From Paraconiothyrium sp. Pb-2020 (Eukaryota; Ascomycota; Dothideomycetes; Pleosporales; Didymosphaeriaceae): a stretch of DNA of 64,000 nucleotides. The position numbers and the translations under genes are program-made. The notes beneath the pieces are model-generated. The model was given only the letters and a program-made list of their open reading frames with translations. It did no database searches and had not been told where the DNA came from. The DNA is taken from NCBI GenBank assembly GCA_022419385.1, contig JAJUBI010000002.1, forward strand, positions 3,348,001-3,412,000. Direction: 5' to 3'. Of this stretch, positions 47,125 to 58,516 are shown piece by piece. Within the stretch, counting starts at the first letter, position 1, and each line of letters starts with the position of its first letter.

Positions 47125-49462
47125 ATGAAGCACTTGTACGAAGGTCCGCCTGACTATCCCGCTACTGGTCTGGACTCGGCATTCGCATCCTAGGTAACAC
47201 ACGGCTACACTTGGTTTCCTGCTTTTGGGACCAGAGTCGGATGCTGTCAGACGGTCGCAGTGCCAACGCGAGGCGTACGGAGTGCAGGGGAAATGTAGCT
47301 TCGGCTCGTCAGCAAGTGTACATGCTTTTGGAAGGGCACTTGTTCACCATAGCTACCCGTCACCATGTGGCGGTAGCAGACGGGATTATTTTCTTTTTTG
47401 GGGCATGGGCCTAGCGTACGTGGATGAGATTACGATGGGAATGTTGGTACGAATGCATGATCATGGGGTCAAATATAGTAGCCGACGTTAATGCAGCGAC
47501 TTTACGAGTCGATTCTTGGTACCGAAGTCCAGCTTCCTTGCTACGCTGCTAGGCCATGGCGTGCAGCCGCTGGACTCCAGAATAGAGTTCGTTAGGGCAG
47601 CCCCTCACAGTGAAGAACGCATGGGGTCTCCTGAAGCCACGGGGCAGGAGATGATGAGGGGCAAGATGGGATGGATGGCGACATTGTCCGGCTCCCTTGC
47701 TACGATTGCTAGAGGATCCGCACTGGCCTTTGGCGGTCGGGGCTGCAGACTGACGGAATGAGCATGCTGTACCTTGCATGAAGAAGAGTGCCTAGGTGCC
47801 CAGGTGGATTAGCGAGCATGTGACGTGTACCCTGACGATGCTAGGGTACCGCCGAACATGAGGGATGCCGCTGCTCCTCGGATACGGCAATATCACTGCG
47901 CAGCGCGTACGCGACGAGGATGAGGATGAGAATGAAATGGCCGCCCCGAGCCACCACGAGCGGGAGACGTCAGGCGATGGACGCGGCGCGATTGGTCGCT
48001 TCTAGACATGGCATTTCCAGATGTGCAGGGTGCAGGCCCGCTCGGACGTGGGCGCGGGCATAGGGCAGATATTACAGCTGCCAGCTGGAGGAGCATGATA
48101 GGCCGCCCATTCGCTGGTTCGAGCCGTGGACGGACTGGTGACGCTGGCTTCAGGAGAGCACAACGGAGCGCTCGCAGACGGCGTCGCGGCGAGACGCTCC
48201 CAAGAGCGCGCTGGACTGCGTGGCGGAGCGTCTCCAGCCTGAGGGTGCGAGTGCGAGTGCAGCTAGCGGACAGCAGTATGATTAAGTTCACCGCCGCGCG
48301 TTTTCACGATGCGTCCACCACCCACCGCGCATCCTTTCAGCGGCCTCCATGTATTGTGCCGGCAGCCATCCAATCTGGCGCATTACCTCTCTCGGGCGCC
48401 GCTAACCGCCCAGCCTATCGTGCAGCTCGCCCTGGGCCGAGCTGCGGCGGAGGCTGCTCTCCTCCGCTGCCTCTGTGAATGCCCTCAGAGCATCCCCTGC
48501 CAATAACGAGGCTCCCCCCAATGCGTCCCCACGAACATGCCAGCCCGCTACGGCGCGGTACCTGATCTGCTCCTGCACGATCCCTAGCCTCAGGAGAGCT
48601 GCATTCCTGACAGCGCGGGCGGTCGCCGGGCCACCCTCTCACCGGCAAGTTCGATAATTCCTGGTCTTCGCCAGCAGTAATTCTTTGCACACTTCGCCGG
48701 CCCCACAGCTCTCGCTCCGTGACGAAAAACATACCGCCCTCGTCACAAACATCCGCCTGAGCTTCTGACCCCTCAGAGCCCTGGCTTGCACACGTCGACG
48801 CCGACTGCTGCCCCGTCTACCCCTTCGTGTGGCTTCTGTACCTGCAGCACGTCTCACAACACCCCAGGGCCCTGCCTCTTCCAGCGTCCCTCGGCGTCGA
48901 GTGTACCACAGCGCCTCTACCCTGTCTGTCTGCGTTGCCGCTGCTCCAGATCGAAAGACGGCAATACTCGTCTGCCAGAGCGCCTCCATCCCATCGTCCC
49001 CGCCGCCCTCGACGCCCTCCAACACCCTCCGACCGCCGCCCTGATACAGCTTCGCTATATGGTCTCTGCGGTGCCGACGTTGTATCACCGGTATTGCTAT
49101 GAGTCTGGATCATCACATATATGGGTATGAGCTTCCTTCCGCCCGTCTCAAGCTCGGCGTGTCCCCCACCAGACCACCAAGCTTTGCGGGACAGGATGAC
49201 GCTAGGAACCGGTGAAGCTCGCTTTGGAGCCGACACACAAGCAACAACGAACGGCTTGTCTGTTTATATGCAATGCTCTATCTGCCTCATGGATCGCCCA
49301 ATTGGGGTGTAGTCCAGGCAGAGCGAAGGCAACACCGCACGGTTGCCGCTCCAAAGCTCTATGCCGACCCAAGCGTCTTCCATGTCCCAGTCAGCACAAT
49401 TCATCATGGACTTCTCACGTCGCCACCGAACTCTTGTATATTCTTCGTCTTCTTGCAGCATC
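47125..49462. other. long upstream region of the PHD-finger gene
   Basis: About 2.3 kb. The part 47880-48500 is GC-rich and 48500-49450 pyrimidine-rich on the plus strand, as in fungal promoters and long 5' leaders. Open frames here overlap on both strands and carry no domain. Confidence 0.4.
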
Positions 49463-51754
49463 ATGTCCTTTCCTCGTCCTGCACTTTTCCCCTAGTGGAC
49501 CCCAGCCGTTTCATTGCTAACGGTCTGTTGTTTCGTCAGATCCTCCGACTGGCACCTTCCCAGTCCCACCTCCACACCAAAGTCCGTCGCCCCAGATTCG
49601 GCGTTGAAGACGCCTAGAACCGAATCGTTTCCCCAGTCGCACTTCCTCGACGCCTGGTCGACACCACGAGTCAATGGGCAGCAGACGCCCGCCCAGACCC
49701 CAACCTTCACCATCTCGACACCAATAGAGTGCCCGTCGACGTCTCAAAGTCTGAAGGTTCGCACGCCCGAAGACCCAGATTTCCATGTCAATCATTTCGC
49801 TGTGACCAATCTTCCGCTGCCGCCTGTTGACCCGTCACGGAGGCTCTCATCGTCGCCCGACCCTCAGTCAGCGAACAATATCGGCGCAATCCCCCGAGAG
49901 CACATGGCATCTCGGCCTCGTCCTCTCAGTATGGATACCTCCCACATGCAGACACCACCTCCCACGAGGGATGCCACGTCTCGTCGATTTCAACAAGGTG
50001 CAGGGAATGTTTCCACGCCAGCCACCGTGATTGCACGCACGCCTGGGCAGGTACCGCCAAGTGAGGGCTTCTTTAACCAGACGCCGTTGGGTTACCCTAG
50101 CCTCCAATTTTCGCCTGATATGGTCCAGTTTCCCAGCATTGCTCCAATGTCTGCACCACCACTTCCTCACTCTCGCTTATTCTGGGATCAGTCTAATGAT
50201 ACTTCGCAGATGGACTTAGACATGCCCCTTGTATCCGATCCATTTGGGCCTACCCCGCACAAGATTGAAGGCAACATGAACTGGCAGACGTTCCACATTC
50301 CGGCTAACGATCAAATGAAACCTCAAGCTTTTCAGGCTCCTCAAGGCTTACAGTCATCCCCTGGTCCGGTATCTTCATTTGCCACAAGCAACGCCGGTAA
50401 TGTACCCGGCTCGCGCCCGGGCTCCTTCGTGTCAACATCCGGAGGTGTGGATCCTAGCATGCTCTTCAGCTTTTCGAGCCCAGGTCCAGCCTCATCGTTC
50501 AGTATCCCTGGACCGGTGCCCCGTAAACCAGTGGAGACTAGACAACCATATGAGACACAATTTAGGGACTCAATGCGGGAGAAGGAAGCAGCGCGGCAGG
50601 CCAAAAGCCAACACACCCGTAGTAGCACCAATTCTTCAAGCGCATCATTCGAAGCACGGCCTGGGTTGCAGCGAAGTAATACGGACAGTGGCTTCAGGCA
50701 AAGCAGACCTTCCTCTATGGAGTCACGCTCACCCAGCTCAGCCACGGCTCACAACATCCCTCGACGTTCGTCCCCTCTGAAACGATCAAGCGGTGGCCCA
50801 CTCATGGCAATTCCTGAGGTTCGTAGACCTAGGACGCGCCTGGTAATTGACGAAAGTGGTAGGGCAAGAACAGAAACTGTGCAAGCCGACGAGGAAGAGG
50901 AAGGGAGAAGAGAAATACGTAGAGATCCTCAAGACATACGGGCACAATACCCAGACCTGTGGGCTGATGATGACAGTGACTCGGAAGACGAGGTTACCCC
51001 TCAAGCAGTCACCCTCAGCCGCAACACGTCCTTCAACATGCCGCAACGCCGACCTTCCAAGCATGCTCGTAACGATAGCGGTGAAACGAACCGGTCTAAT
51101 TCTCTCAAGGTACCAAGGCCCGCATCGAGACCTTCGTCTGGTGTTTTCGATAAAGCATCCTTTGACACCTTTCGCCCAATGCAGCGCGCTGCCGACAACG
51201 CCCACAGAAGATTTAGCATGATGGATTTCCCAACTCCGTTCGATGACACCGAAGCAGGGGCAGACCAGCTGTCCGATACTCCGGGAGATGCACTTGGTGC
51301 TCTGAGGAAGGCTGTGCAGGGCCGGCAGAAACAGCGTTCTGCTCACAACACCTTGCACGCTCACAATCAACGCTGGGCTCAAGCTTCGGCTGACATGGCT
51401 TATGCACAGTCTGCCTCGTTCGACCCGTTCAACAACGCATTCAGCGCTTCTCCTGCAAACACCTCTGATACCCCTTTGACAACTCCATCGACCGATCGGA
51501 GCAGTCTATCCAGCGAATCCACCCGTTGTGTTTGCCATGGATCAGACGATGGCCGTCCGATGATCTTATGTGAGAGTTGCAAGAGCTGGCTGCACATGCC
51601 TTGCGTTGGTCTAAATGAGAACAATGTACCCCCAGTATATGTCTGTGTATTCTGTACCGGGCAGACACCCTTAGCTCGTGGCGGAAGAGTGAGGGGACCG
51701 ATGCCTGGTCTCTTCGATTCGCCACTCACACACAAGTCGATATACCGACGATAA
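49463..51754 (+). CDS. PHD-finger protein, long disordered N-terminus
   Basis: About 740 residues. Nearly all is Ser/Pro/Thr-rich and probably disordered, with an acidic patch (ADDDSDSEDE). A short conserved-looking piece, RRPRTRLVIDESGRARTE, lies mid-protein. The C-terminus is a PHD finger with the Cys4-His-Cys3 ligands (CVCHGSDDGRPMILCESC, then WLHMPC, then YVCVFC). PHD fingers bind histone H3 tails, so a nuclear chromatin role is likely. The main frame is open from before 49514 but has no early ATG, so a 5' exon is required. My best candidate is ATG 49463 (MSFPRPALFP) with intron 49495-49563, but the donor GTGGAC is poor and this start is uncertain. The body and the finger are secure. Confidence 0.8.
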
Positions 51755-52652
51755 CCCCTTAACACGCACGCCCACGAATACAGCATCTGGTGAAAGTCTT
51801 GATTACTCTTGTCATCCCAGGATGTGCGCCATCTTGGATACCGAGTTAGATTTGGACTACAAAGCTGTCCCTGCGCACTTTGGCCCCAAGTGTTACTTCC
51901 ATTCCGCAACACCAGGATACCCGAGGCCCGATTGATCAGTTCGATTCCTTTTAGAATACGCTATTATCGATCTCAATTTCCATCCATCCCTTTTCTGTCC
52001 GGCATTTCCATTTTCGGAGCGTTAATTGAGCGAAACAGCATGGCTACACTAGCGCATACACCCTCACCGGTATACCTTCTCTACAGTCCTTACACACAAC
52101 CGCTAGTCACTCTGGATGCTGTTTGTCGGCGCTTTTGAGCTGAAATCTACACAACAGTCTCCAAGACCTTGATATGGGATTGCACTTCCGCTAATGACCC
52201 CCTCGCCCGACTTTTGAACCTTGCAGGTCCCACGACGCTGTCGGTCTGGTATACTTTGTTCTCATTCCATTCGTTACGAGGGGAGATCTGCAATGCGGGG
52301 GTAATGCTGACGAGCATACGTTCTCTTTTGGTCTTGTTCGTTACGCTCCTTCTAATGTGTTAAACGAGAACGTTAGATGGTTGATGATGAGTGAATGGGA
52401 ATGAACAACCGAATGCGTGACACGGGGAGGGTAACAAATGAATGTACATAGACTCCATGAGATTGAAGAAACAGGCGGAGAGCCACCTTTTGTCACACTT
52501 GCAAGCGTTCGGTAACGACGATTGGTGCTTTCGGAGCGATTTTTCTGTGAAACATGATAAACATGTAGGGCTTGGCTAGCGTCATCGCCCGTTATCTCCG
52601 CCCCATCATCCACCATTCACACAATACATCACCACAAATTTTGGTCGTCAAC
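51755..52652. other. intergenic, PHD gene to proline-rich gene
   Basis: About 900 bases holding a 3' region and the next promoter. No gene or repeat recognised. Confidence 0.45.
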
Positions 52653-53873
52653 ATGAGCGGCTTCAAAGGACTGGCCAAAGGCGGATGGCATCCAGGCGGC
52701 AAGGGAGAAGGCGGCAGAGAGAGCTGGAGATCCGACTTCAAAGGCGTCAACACGGTGGTACGTTCTACGGCATGCCCCAACGCCATGGCACGTTTCACTG
52801 ACATGCGATAAAAGGCAGGATGGAAGGACAAGGCTATGGGCAAAAGTAACGATCCCAAAGAAGATCCTCATGCACACGTCTCAGCACCACTATCTACCCT
52901 GAAAGATCCTTCGTCATTCGGACCACCACCAAAACACCGTGCCTACTATGGAGACGCAGCTGGTCCGGCAAGGCCGAGGGCAACTAATACGGGGGAGCAA
53001 GCAGCACGACAAATAGAGGAGTCGGAAGCGAATAGATCACCTCCAGGGCCATATACTGCGGATACGACCGGACTGACCACCGCGCATCTACCCAAACCGC
53101 CAGCGTTCAGACCTGGGCAGACGACCGCTCCAACCGTCTCGCAATCCTCGAAACCGAAGCCGAAACCCAATCTACCACCGCGACTTCCACCAAGGCAGAA
53201 CTCTCATCCTGACGAGTATGCGCCCGCGCCGCCGCCTACATATAACGAGTCTACGCAAAACAACAGCCCCTCTGGCGGGTATCTGAACCAGGGCGCGATG
53301 AAAAGGCTAGGGCAAGCAGGTGTGGGTGTGCCTGGGCTCGAGATTGGACGGAATGCATCGCCACCTGTTCCTCCTCGCCAGACAGCGTCACCATCGCCCA
53401 TCTCGCCCCCAGCTGTACCAGGCCGCAATAGCTCGCAAACAAATGAGCTGCAGTCTCGTTTCGCGAATACGAATACCGCTTCATCTTTCTCGCCGACGGC
53501 GACTCACTCAGCTGGGACATCATGGGCCGACAAGCAAGCCGCCCTCAAAACCGCAAATAACCTTCACAAAGACCCTTCCCAAGTCTCACTATCCGATGCA
53601 CGCAGCGCCGCCTCTACAGCAAATAACTTCCGCGAAAGACACGGGGAGCAGGTGGCGGCCGGGTGGAATAAAGCAAGCGCTCTGAATCAAAAATACAACA
53701 TCTCAGGGAGGGTGAACAGTCTGGCTTCGGGTTCGAAGGCGAGTCCACCCCCATCGCCTACAAAAGGTGGGCTGGGGAAAAAACCTCCGCCTCCGCCGCC
53801 GCCGAAGAAGAAAGAGCTGGGTGGGTCGGGGGAACCGCCGCCGATTCCGTTGGGGAGTAAGCCGAAGTTTTGA
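52653..53873 (+). CDS. proline-rich protein, probable SH3/actin-adaptor ligand
   Basis: Exons 52653-52757 and 52815-53873 join to 1164 nt (387 residues) across a 57-nt intron (GTACGT donor, CTGAC branch). The ends look conserved while the middle is low complexity. The N-terminus is Gly/Trp-rich (MSGFKGLAKGGWHPGGKGEG, then SWRSDFKGVNTVAGWKDKAM). The centre has many PxxP-type runs, such as PKPNLPPRLPPRQ, which fit SH3 binding. A helical segment SDARSAASTANNFRERHGEQ leads to NQKYNISGRVNSLAS, then a polyproline stretch and a verprolin-like basic end. No catalytic domain is seen. A cortical actin or endocytic adaptor role is an inference from composition only. Confidence 0.75.
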
Positions 53874-54709
53874 TTTGTTTTGGCTCAGTCAGGGCATTTC
53901 GCTGTTGTCAGAGGGTTGGGACCGTCTACCCTGTTCCCTTCAATGTACAGTCTTTGGATAGTGAAGATATTAATCGTACCCGCACAATCGGTGGCAACAC
54001 GAAAGGAAGAAAGATGTCCAAGATGCCTGTTACTTGCTGCGCTCCTCAGAAGCTCGGACACGAGGGGCAGCGTCAGGGTCTCGCATCCCTGCAACGTCGC
54101 ACGACTCGTTGCTGTTGCGGTCGCGGTCGCTGTCGCTGTTGACCGCTTCGTCGGCTAGGCTTGCGAGCCGTAGTCCCCAAGCCTTACATGCGGCGCAGGT
54201 CGACGTCGATGCTAGATGCAGCGATCTTTCCGAGACGTCGACCACTCAGGCGAGTTGTCGTGGCCGAGGCTCGAAGCGGATGGAGGCGCTAGTCGTGCCG
54301 ACTGGCCTAGGGCCTGTGCCCGCGCGGTGCCTGTCGTGAATTTTTTAAAGACGCTCAGTGCTCCTGGCATGCCAGTGTCCTTTCAGTGCGTGCATTTGTG
54401 TGGGACATCGACCCGTCTGTCTCTGACTGCGTTCCCTGTCCACGTCGTTGTCTGTCTGTGGGCTTCGTAGGGCGCGATTGCAGCGTTGGGAAGCTATCCG
54501 GAAACTTGTCGTCGAGGTATGTCGTCACACTTGTGCGCCTGTTACGATAGGGCAAACAATCGCGCATCGCGCCTTGGGCCGACCCTTTCTCTTACTGATA
54601 GCTCCGTCTGAGCAGACTCGACGCAATTGACGTCCGAGACCGCGCACTTTTTCCATCTCGACGCCTCTTGCATCTTTTCAACCACTCGGCACTACAGTCG
54701 CATTTCATC
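53874..54709. other. intergenic / elongase promoter and leader
   Basis: About 840 bases. Around 54110-54142 lies a short run of near-repeats of GTYGCG type. The remainder should include the promoter and 5' leader of the elongase. No gene recognised. Confidence 0.4.
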
Positions 54710-56500
54710 ATGTCGGGCGCAGGACCGAGCCTCTACCCAGGCGAATTCCCCAAGTGGGCTGTCTTTAGATTTCCTCCGGATGCCGCACCCCCTGCGATTC
54801 CTCCTCCTGTCGCCGATGCCCCCTTCACCAGCTTCAGGAATCCCTTTCCAATTCCCGCGCACATTTACAACGCCGTGTTACAGCCCATCGTCCCCCTGAC
54901 AGTCGCTACCGTATACGCGACCACCATCTCCCTCCTCAACGCCTATAACAGGAAGCATGGGAACAAGCCGTGGCGGATCAGCAAGACGCGCGCTTTCCAC
55001 GCCTTTGTCATCTTCCACAATGTCTTCCTCGCCGTCTACTCGGCCGTCACTTGCTGGGCGATGATCCGCTCGCTCAAGCATGCCATTCCGCACTATACAG
55101 AACCAAACGCGCTCGTAGGAACCGTCGATGCTCTGTGCAAGATTCACGGACCGCGCGGACTGGGTGACGCTGTCACTTACAACTCGGAATCGCAACAGTG
55201 GCAGAGTACGAACCCCAACATTCTGTTGGACCCGAATGGCCTCCCACAGTCGGATGACCTTGGACGTGTGTGGAACGAGGGGCTCGCATTCTGGGGCTGG
55301 ATTTTTTACCTGTCCAAGTTCTACGAAGTCATCGACACGCTCATCATTCAAGGGCAAGCGGAGCACTACCTTGCAGACGTACCACCACGCTGGTGCAATG
55401 CTGAGCATGTGGTCTGGCATTCGTTACATGTCCCCTCCTATCTGGATGTTCGCGCTTGTCAATTCCGGTATCCACGCCATGATGGTACGTCCTTATTAGG
55501 TAGCCTTCTTCGTCCGCTAACACAATCGCAGTACACGTACTATACTGTCTCTGCTCTCGGATTCCGCGTCCCCCAGGCCATCAAGCGCACGCTCACCACC
55601 ATGCAAATCACGCAGTTTCTCATTGGTGTGACCTTCGCCGCCCTCCACCTCTTCGTCTCGTACACTGTCCCTGTCTCAGTCGCCTACGAAGTTGCCGAGA
55701 ATGTCTTTCCCAAAGTCAATGCCTCATCGATCGCCTCAGCAGCATCCTCCGTCGCTTCTACTGCGGTCCCTGCTGCCACTGGCGCCGGTCTCGCTTTCCT
55801 GAAGAAGTGGATCTACCGCGCTGCTGGTGACGAGGGTCTTGCCGAGAATGTTTACGCTTCCCCTGCTGCAACTCCCGCAGCTTATGTTGGAGCTGGTCAG
55901 CACGCTCAGCACCCCATTCAACACGCAACTCATACTCGCACTGTTTACCGCACACAATACGAGCATGTTCCTTGCATTGACACTTCAGGTCAGGCTTTCG
56001 CCGTCTACCTCAACCTCATCTACCTTGCGCCCCTCACCGGTCTGTTCATGCGCTTCTTCGTCAAGTCGTACATGCGTCGTGGTTCCTCTAACACCAAGCA
56101 CCGCACCACGCAGCAACACATTGCGAAGTCGACCCGCGACGCCATCCACGGTGTAGATCGGGAGATCGAGTCGCTTGGCAAGTCCGCCGAAGACGGCGTT
56201 GACGCTTTTGTGAACGGCCGCGGCCGTTCTTCTGCCCACGGCGAGAAGAAGAGCGTGAAGCCCAACGGAGAGAAAAGGAACGGTAATGGTACACTGAGCC
56301 CTGAGAATCGCAAGTTCGTCGACTCACTTAATATGAAGGTTAGCCAGGAACTGGAGCGCATAGGGGAGGACGACGCGGGAAGCAGGGATCGAGCGAGAAG
56401 GTTGGCGAAGGAGGCAATCAGTGGGACGCCGAAAAAGGAGAGAGGGTTGAGTCCTGAGGGGGATCAGACAACGATCTTGGGGAGGCCGAATGCGGAGTAA
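54710..56500 (+). CDS. ELO-family fatty acid elongase, frameshifted
   Basis: 3-ketoacyl-CoA synthase of the ELO family: multi-pass ER enzyme for the condensation step of very-long-chain fatty acid synthesis. The start MSGAGPSLYPGEFPKWAVF is taken as first ATG after the leader. Frame A runs to FYLSKFYEVIDTLII (to 55348). The following conserved part, KGKRSTTLQTYHHAGAMLSM with the His box and GIRYMSPPIWMF, is in another frame (from 55350) to the donor at 55485. After the 47-nt intron 55485-55531 (GTACGT, GCTAAC branch) the chain continues YTYYTVSALGF in frame A again. A long Ala/Ser insertion and a basic charged tail of about 130 residues follow the last TM. The +1 (or -5) shift at 55349 must be an error, a mutation or an unusual event; family identity is certain. 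Confidence 0.85.
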   Translation: MSGAGPSLYPGEFPKWAVFRFPPDAAPPAIPPPVADAPFTSFRNPFPIPAHIYNAVLQPIVPLTVATVYATTISLLNAYNRKHGNKPWRISKTRAFHAFVIFHNVFLAVYSAVTCWAMIRSLKHAIPHYTEPNALVGTVDALCKIHGPRGLGDAVTYNSESQQWQSTNPNILLDPNGLPQSDDLGRVWNEGLAFWGWIFYLSKFYEVIDTLIIQGQAEHYLADVPPRWCNAEHVVWHSLHVPSYLDVRACQFRYPRHDGTSLLGSLLRPLTQSQYTYYTVSALGFRVPQAIKRTLTTMQITQFLIGVTFAALHLFVSYTVPVSVAYEVAENVFPKVNASSIASAASSVASTAVPAATGAGLAFLKKWIYRAAGDEGLAENVYASPAATPAAYVGAGQHAQHPIQHATHTRTVYRTQYEHVPCIDTSGQAFAVYLNLIYLAPLTGLFMRFFVKSYMRRGSSNTKHRTTQQHIAKSTRDAIHGVDREIESLGKSAEDGVDAFVNGRGRSSAHGEKKSVKPNGEKRNGNGTLSPENRKFVDSLNMKVSQELERIGEDDAGSRDRARRLAKEAISGTPKKERGLSPEGDQTTILGRPNAE

Positions 56501-57346
56501 GCGAAAATGGGCTGATGGAGGTAGGGTATTGGATTCTCCATTAGAAGGCTGATGTGAGTAAGGGGTCATGCTGGAGAACTTTCGACGCAACGGCGTGGGG
56601 AACCAAGGTTGAACCATGTTTGAACGTAATTGTGTTTCTGCAGCAGTACTGTCAGACGACGTCAAATGTACAATGGACACGGAAGGGCAATGTAATACTA
56701 GCAACGAATTAGAGCTTTGTAATGCATATATGCTTTGGATAACCATCTAGAACTCTTCTGGAATCGAGTCTGCACATAACTGATGGAATCTAACAATGTA
56801 GCAAACTAGCATATATTCAGGACGGAGACGAATTGATCACATGTTAACTCGAATCTAGGGGTCTCGTGACTGATTGTCAACCTTGGAAGGTTCCAATCTA
56901 AGTAGACTGCACTTGAGTGCCGCAGAAGGTGTTCTCGCTGACCCGCATGGATGCCGTTTAGTTCTTTCCTAAATGAGCTAGCGTGTCGAGCACTTGGGCA
57001 CGACTTCTCTGTCAAGCATCGCGCATGCTCCGCGCCACAATACTTTCAGGAATCCAGTCGTTTCCTGGGAAAACATCAATACCGGGCCTTGGAGATACAA
57101 ATACGGCGACCTGAACATTCTGCGGCTCAGTCAGCTCGGTGCGTCGACGCTGGCGGAGAGGAATAACAAACAAGATAAACCCTCGCACTTTCGTTACAGA
57201 GGCGAGCAATACAAGGGCTCGTTCCGACGGGCATCGAGGCACAACACGGTGCCTTAAATCTCTATTTGAGTACACGACCACGCTTCTTGGCTCGCGCGCG
57301 TTAGAAGAAGCAAATCCCTACTGGGCAGGTGAACAACAACGCCACT
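56501..57346. other. intergenic, elongase to DOC1
   Basis: About 850 bases between two plus-strand genes. Nothing recognised beyond the expected 3' region and promoter. Confidence 0.45.
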
Positions 57347-58516
57347 ATGCCATCCCTTCGCCACAGAGGTCACCCACAGCCTTCGCCTTCACCACAAGAA
57401 GTACACTCGGAGTCAGACGAAGAGTATGTCTCAGTGGGAGCCTCAGATGACGGACAAGAGCATGAGCTAGACCAACAAGTGGAGCAAGAACTCCTCTCCG
57501 ACGAAGAGCGAGCTGGTGCTCTCTCCCCTGGATCCGAACCCTCAGAGCCACCGCTGTCCCCATCTCATCTCTCCGCCGCTCTTCCACCCGATCTACGTGA
57601 AATTTCCACACTCGCCTCCTGGACGGTCTCAAGTTCCAAGCCCGGCTGCTCCATACCGCAGCTCCGACATCCCTCGCCGAGCCTCTTCTGGCAGTCCGAC
57701 GGCCCGCAACCGCACTACCTCAACATCCACTTCTTCAAGTTAGTCCGCATCGTGGGGCTACGGCTGTACCTGGATTTCGAGCAGGACGAGAGCTACACGC
57801 CGACGCGGATTGTGCTGTTGGCGGGGAGCGGGATGAACGATCTTGTCGAGTGGGGCGAAATGAGACTCGAGAGTCCGCGCGGATGGGTATGGGCTGATTT
57901 CTCTGGTGTTGGTGACCCCGATGACGACGAGGACGATTCGGAGGGCGAAGAGGGCGCGAATGAAGTAGATATGCCAGACGCGAACCCTACTGCCGAGACG
58001 CAATGGCAAGCTTCCAGAGACGCACCGCCCACGGACGACGTATCCGACTTCGAGAACACGGCGCCGCGTGCAGCACCAACTGCTACACCTATCCCGGCTA
58101 ATAATGGTCCCATACCCCTAGATACTCAAGCCCATCATCAGACGGTTACTCCAATCGGCCTCACATCTCAAACCACACCCTCTCTGCCCCGGCCGCACCC
58201 CCGCGCCCCTTTCGCCACACTCTCTCCAAGTGCCCCGCCCCCTACAAGGCCTTCCGCATCCCTTAAGAAACCGAAAATGCCCACGCTCCGCTGTCATCTT
58301 GTCCAGATCAAGATCCTGGAAAACCATCAAAACGGGAAGGACACGCATTTGAGGGGGTTGCAGATTTTCGCGAGGGATAGTGAGAAAGGTAGAAGTGTGC
58401 GAGAGACGGTGGTGCATGAGATTTCTGCAAAGGAGGGCACTAAGGGTCGACGGGAGAAGAGGGAGGTTAAAGGGTTGATGGGTGGTGGGTGGATGGATGA
58501 GGCTGTGTTGAGGTAG
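57347..58516 (+). CDS. DOC1: anaphase-promoting complex subunit 10 (DOC domain)
   Basis: APC10/Doc1, the subunit that helps the anaphase-promoting complex bind degron-bearing substrates processively; nuclear. Single exon, 389 residues. After an acidic N-terminus the DOC beta-sandwich starts near 82 (LREISTLASWTVSSSKPGCS), with FWQSDGPQPHYLNIHFFK and LDFEQDESYTPTRIVLLAG. The domain is interrupted after ADFSGVGDP (about 190) by some 120 acidic and Pro/Thr-rich residues, and resumes at 311 (MPTLRCHLVQIKILENHQNG, then DTHLRGLQIFARD). The domain without the insertion has the usual size. ATG 57347 is the first in frame. Confidence 0.93.
   Translation: MPSLRHRGHPQPSPSPQEVHSESDEEYVSVGASDDGQEHELDQQVEQELLSDEERAGALSPGSEPSEPPLSPSHLSAALPPDLREISTLASWTVSSSKPGCSIPQLRHPSPSLFWQSDGPQPHYLNIHFFKLVRIVGLRLYLDFEQDESYTPTRIVLLAGSGMNDLVEWGEMRLESPRGWVWADFSGVGDPDDDEDDSEGEEGANEVDMPDANPTAETQWQASRDAPPTDDVSDFENTAPRAAPTATPIPANNGPIPLDTQAHHQTVTPIGLTSQTTPSLPRPHPRAPFATLSPSAPPPTRPSASLKKPKMPTLRCHLVQIKILENHQNGKDTHLRGLQIFARDSEKGRSVRETVVHEISAKEGTKGRREKREVKGLMGGGWMDEAVLR

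Noticed and set aside
48008..48478. 156-codon Arg-rich frame in the PHD gene upstream region
   Set aside because: No domain, overlapped by an equally long frame on the other strand; typical of GC-rich spacer.
54668..56500. A single unspliced 610-codon reading of the elongase
   Set aside because: It lacks the QTYHHAG His box, which lies intact in the next frame, and it reads through a canonical intron.
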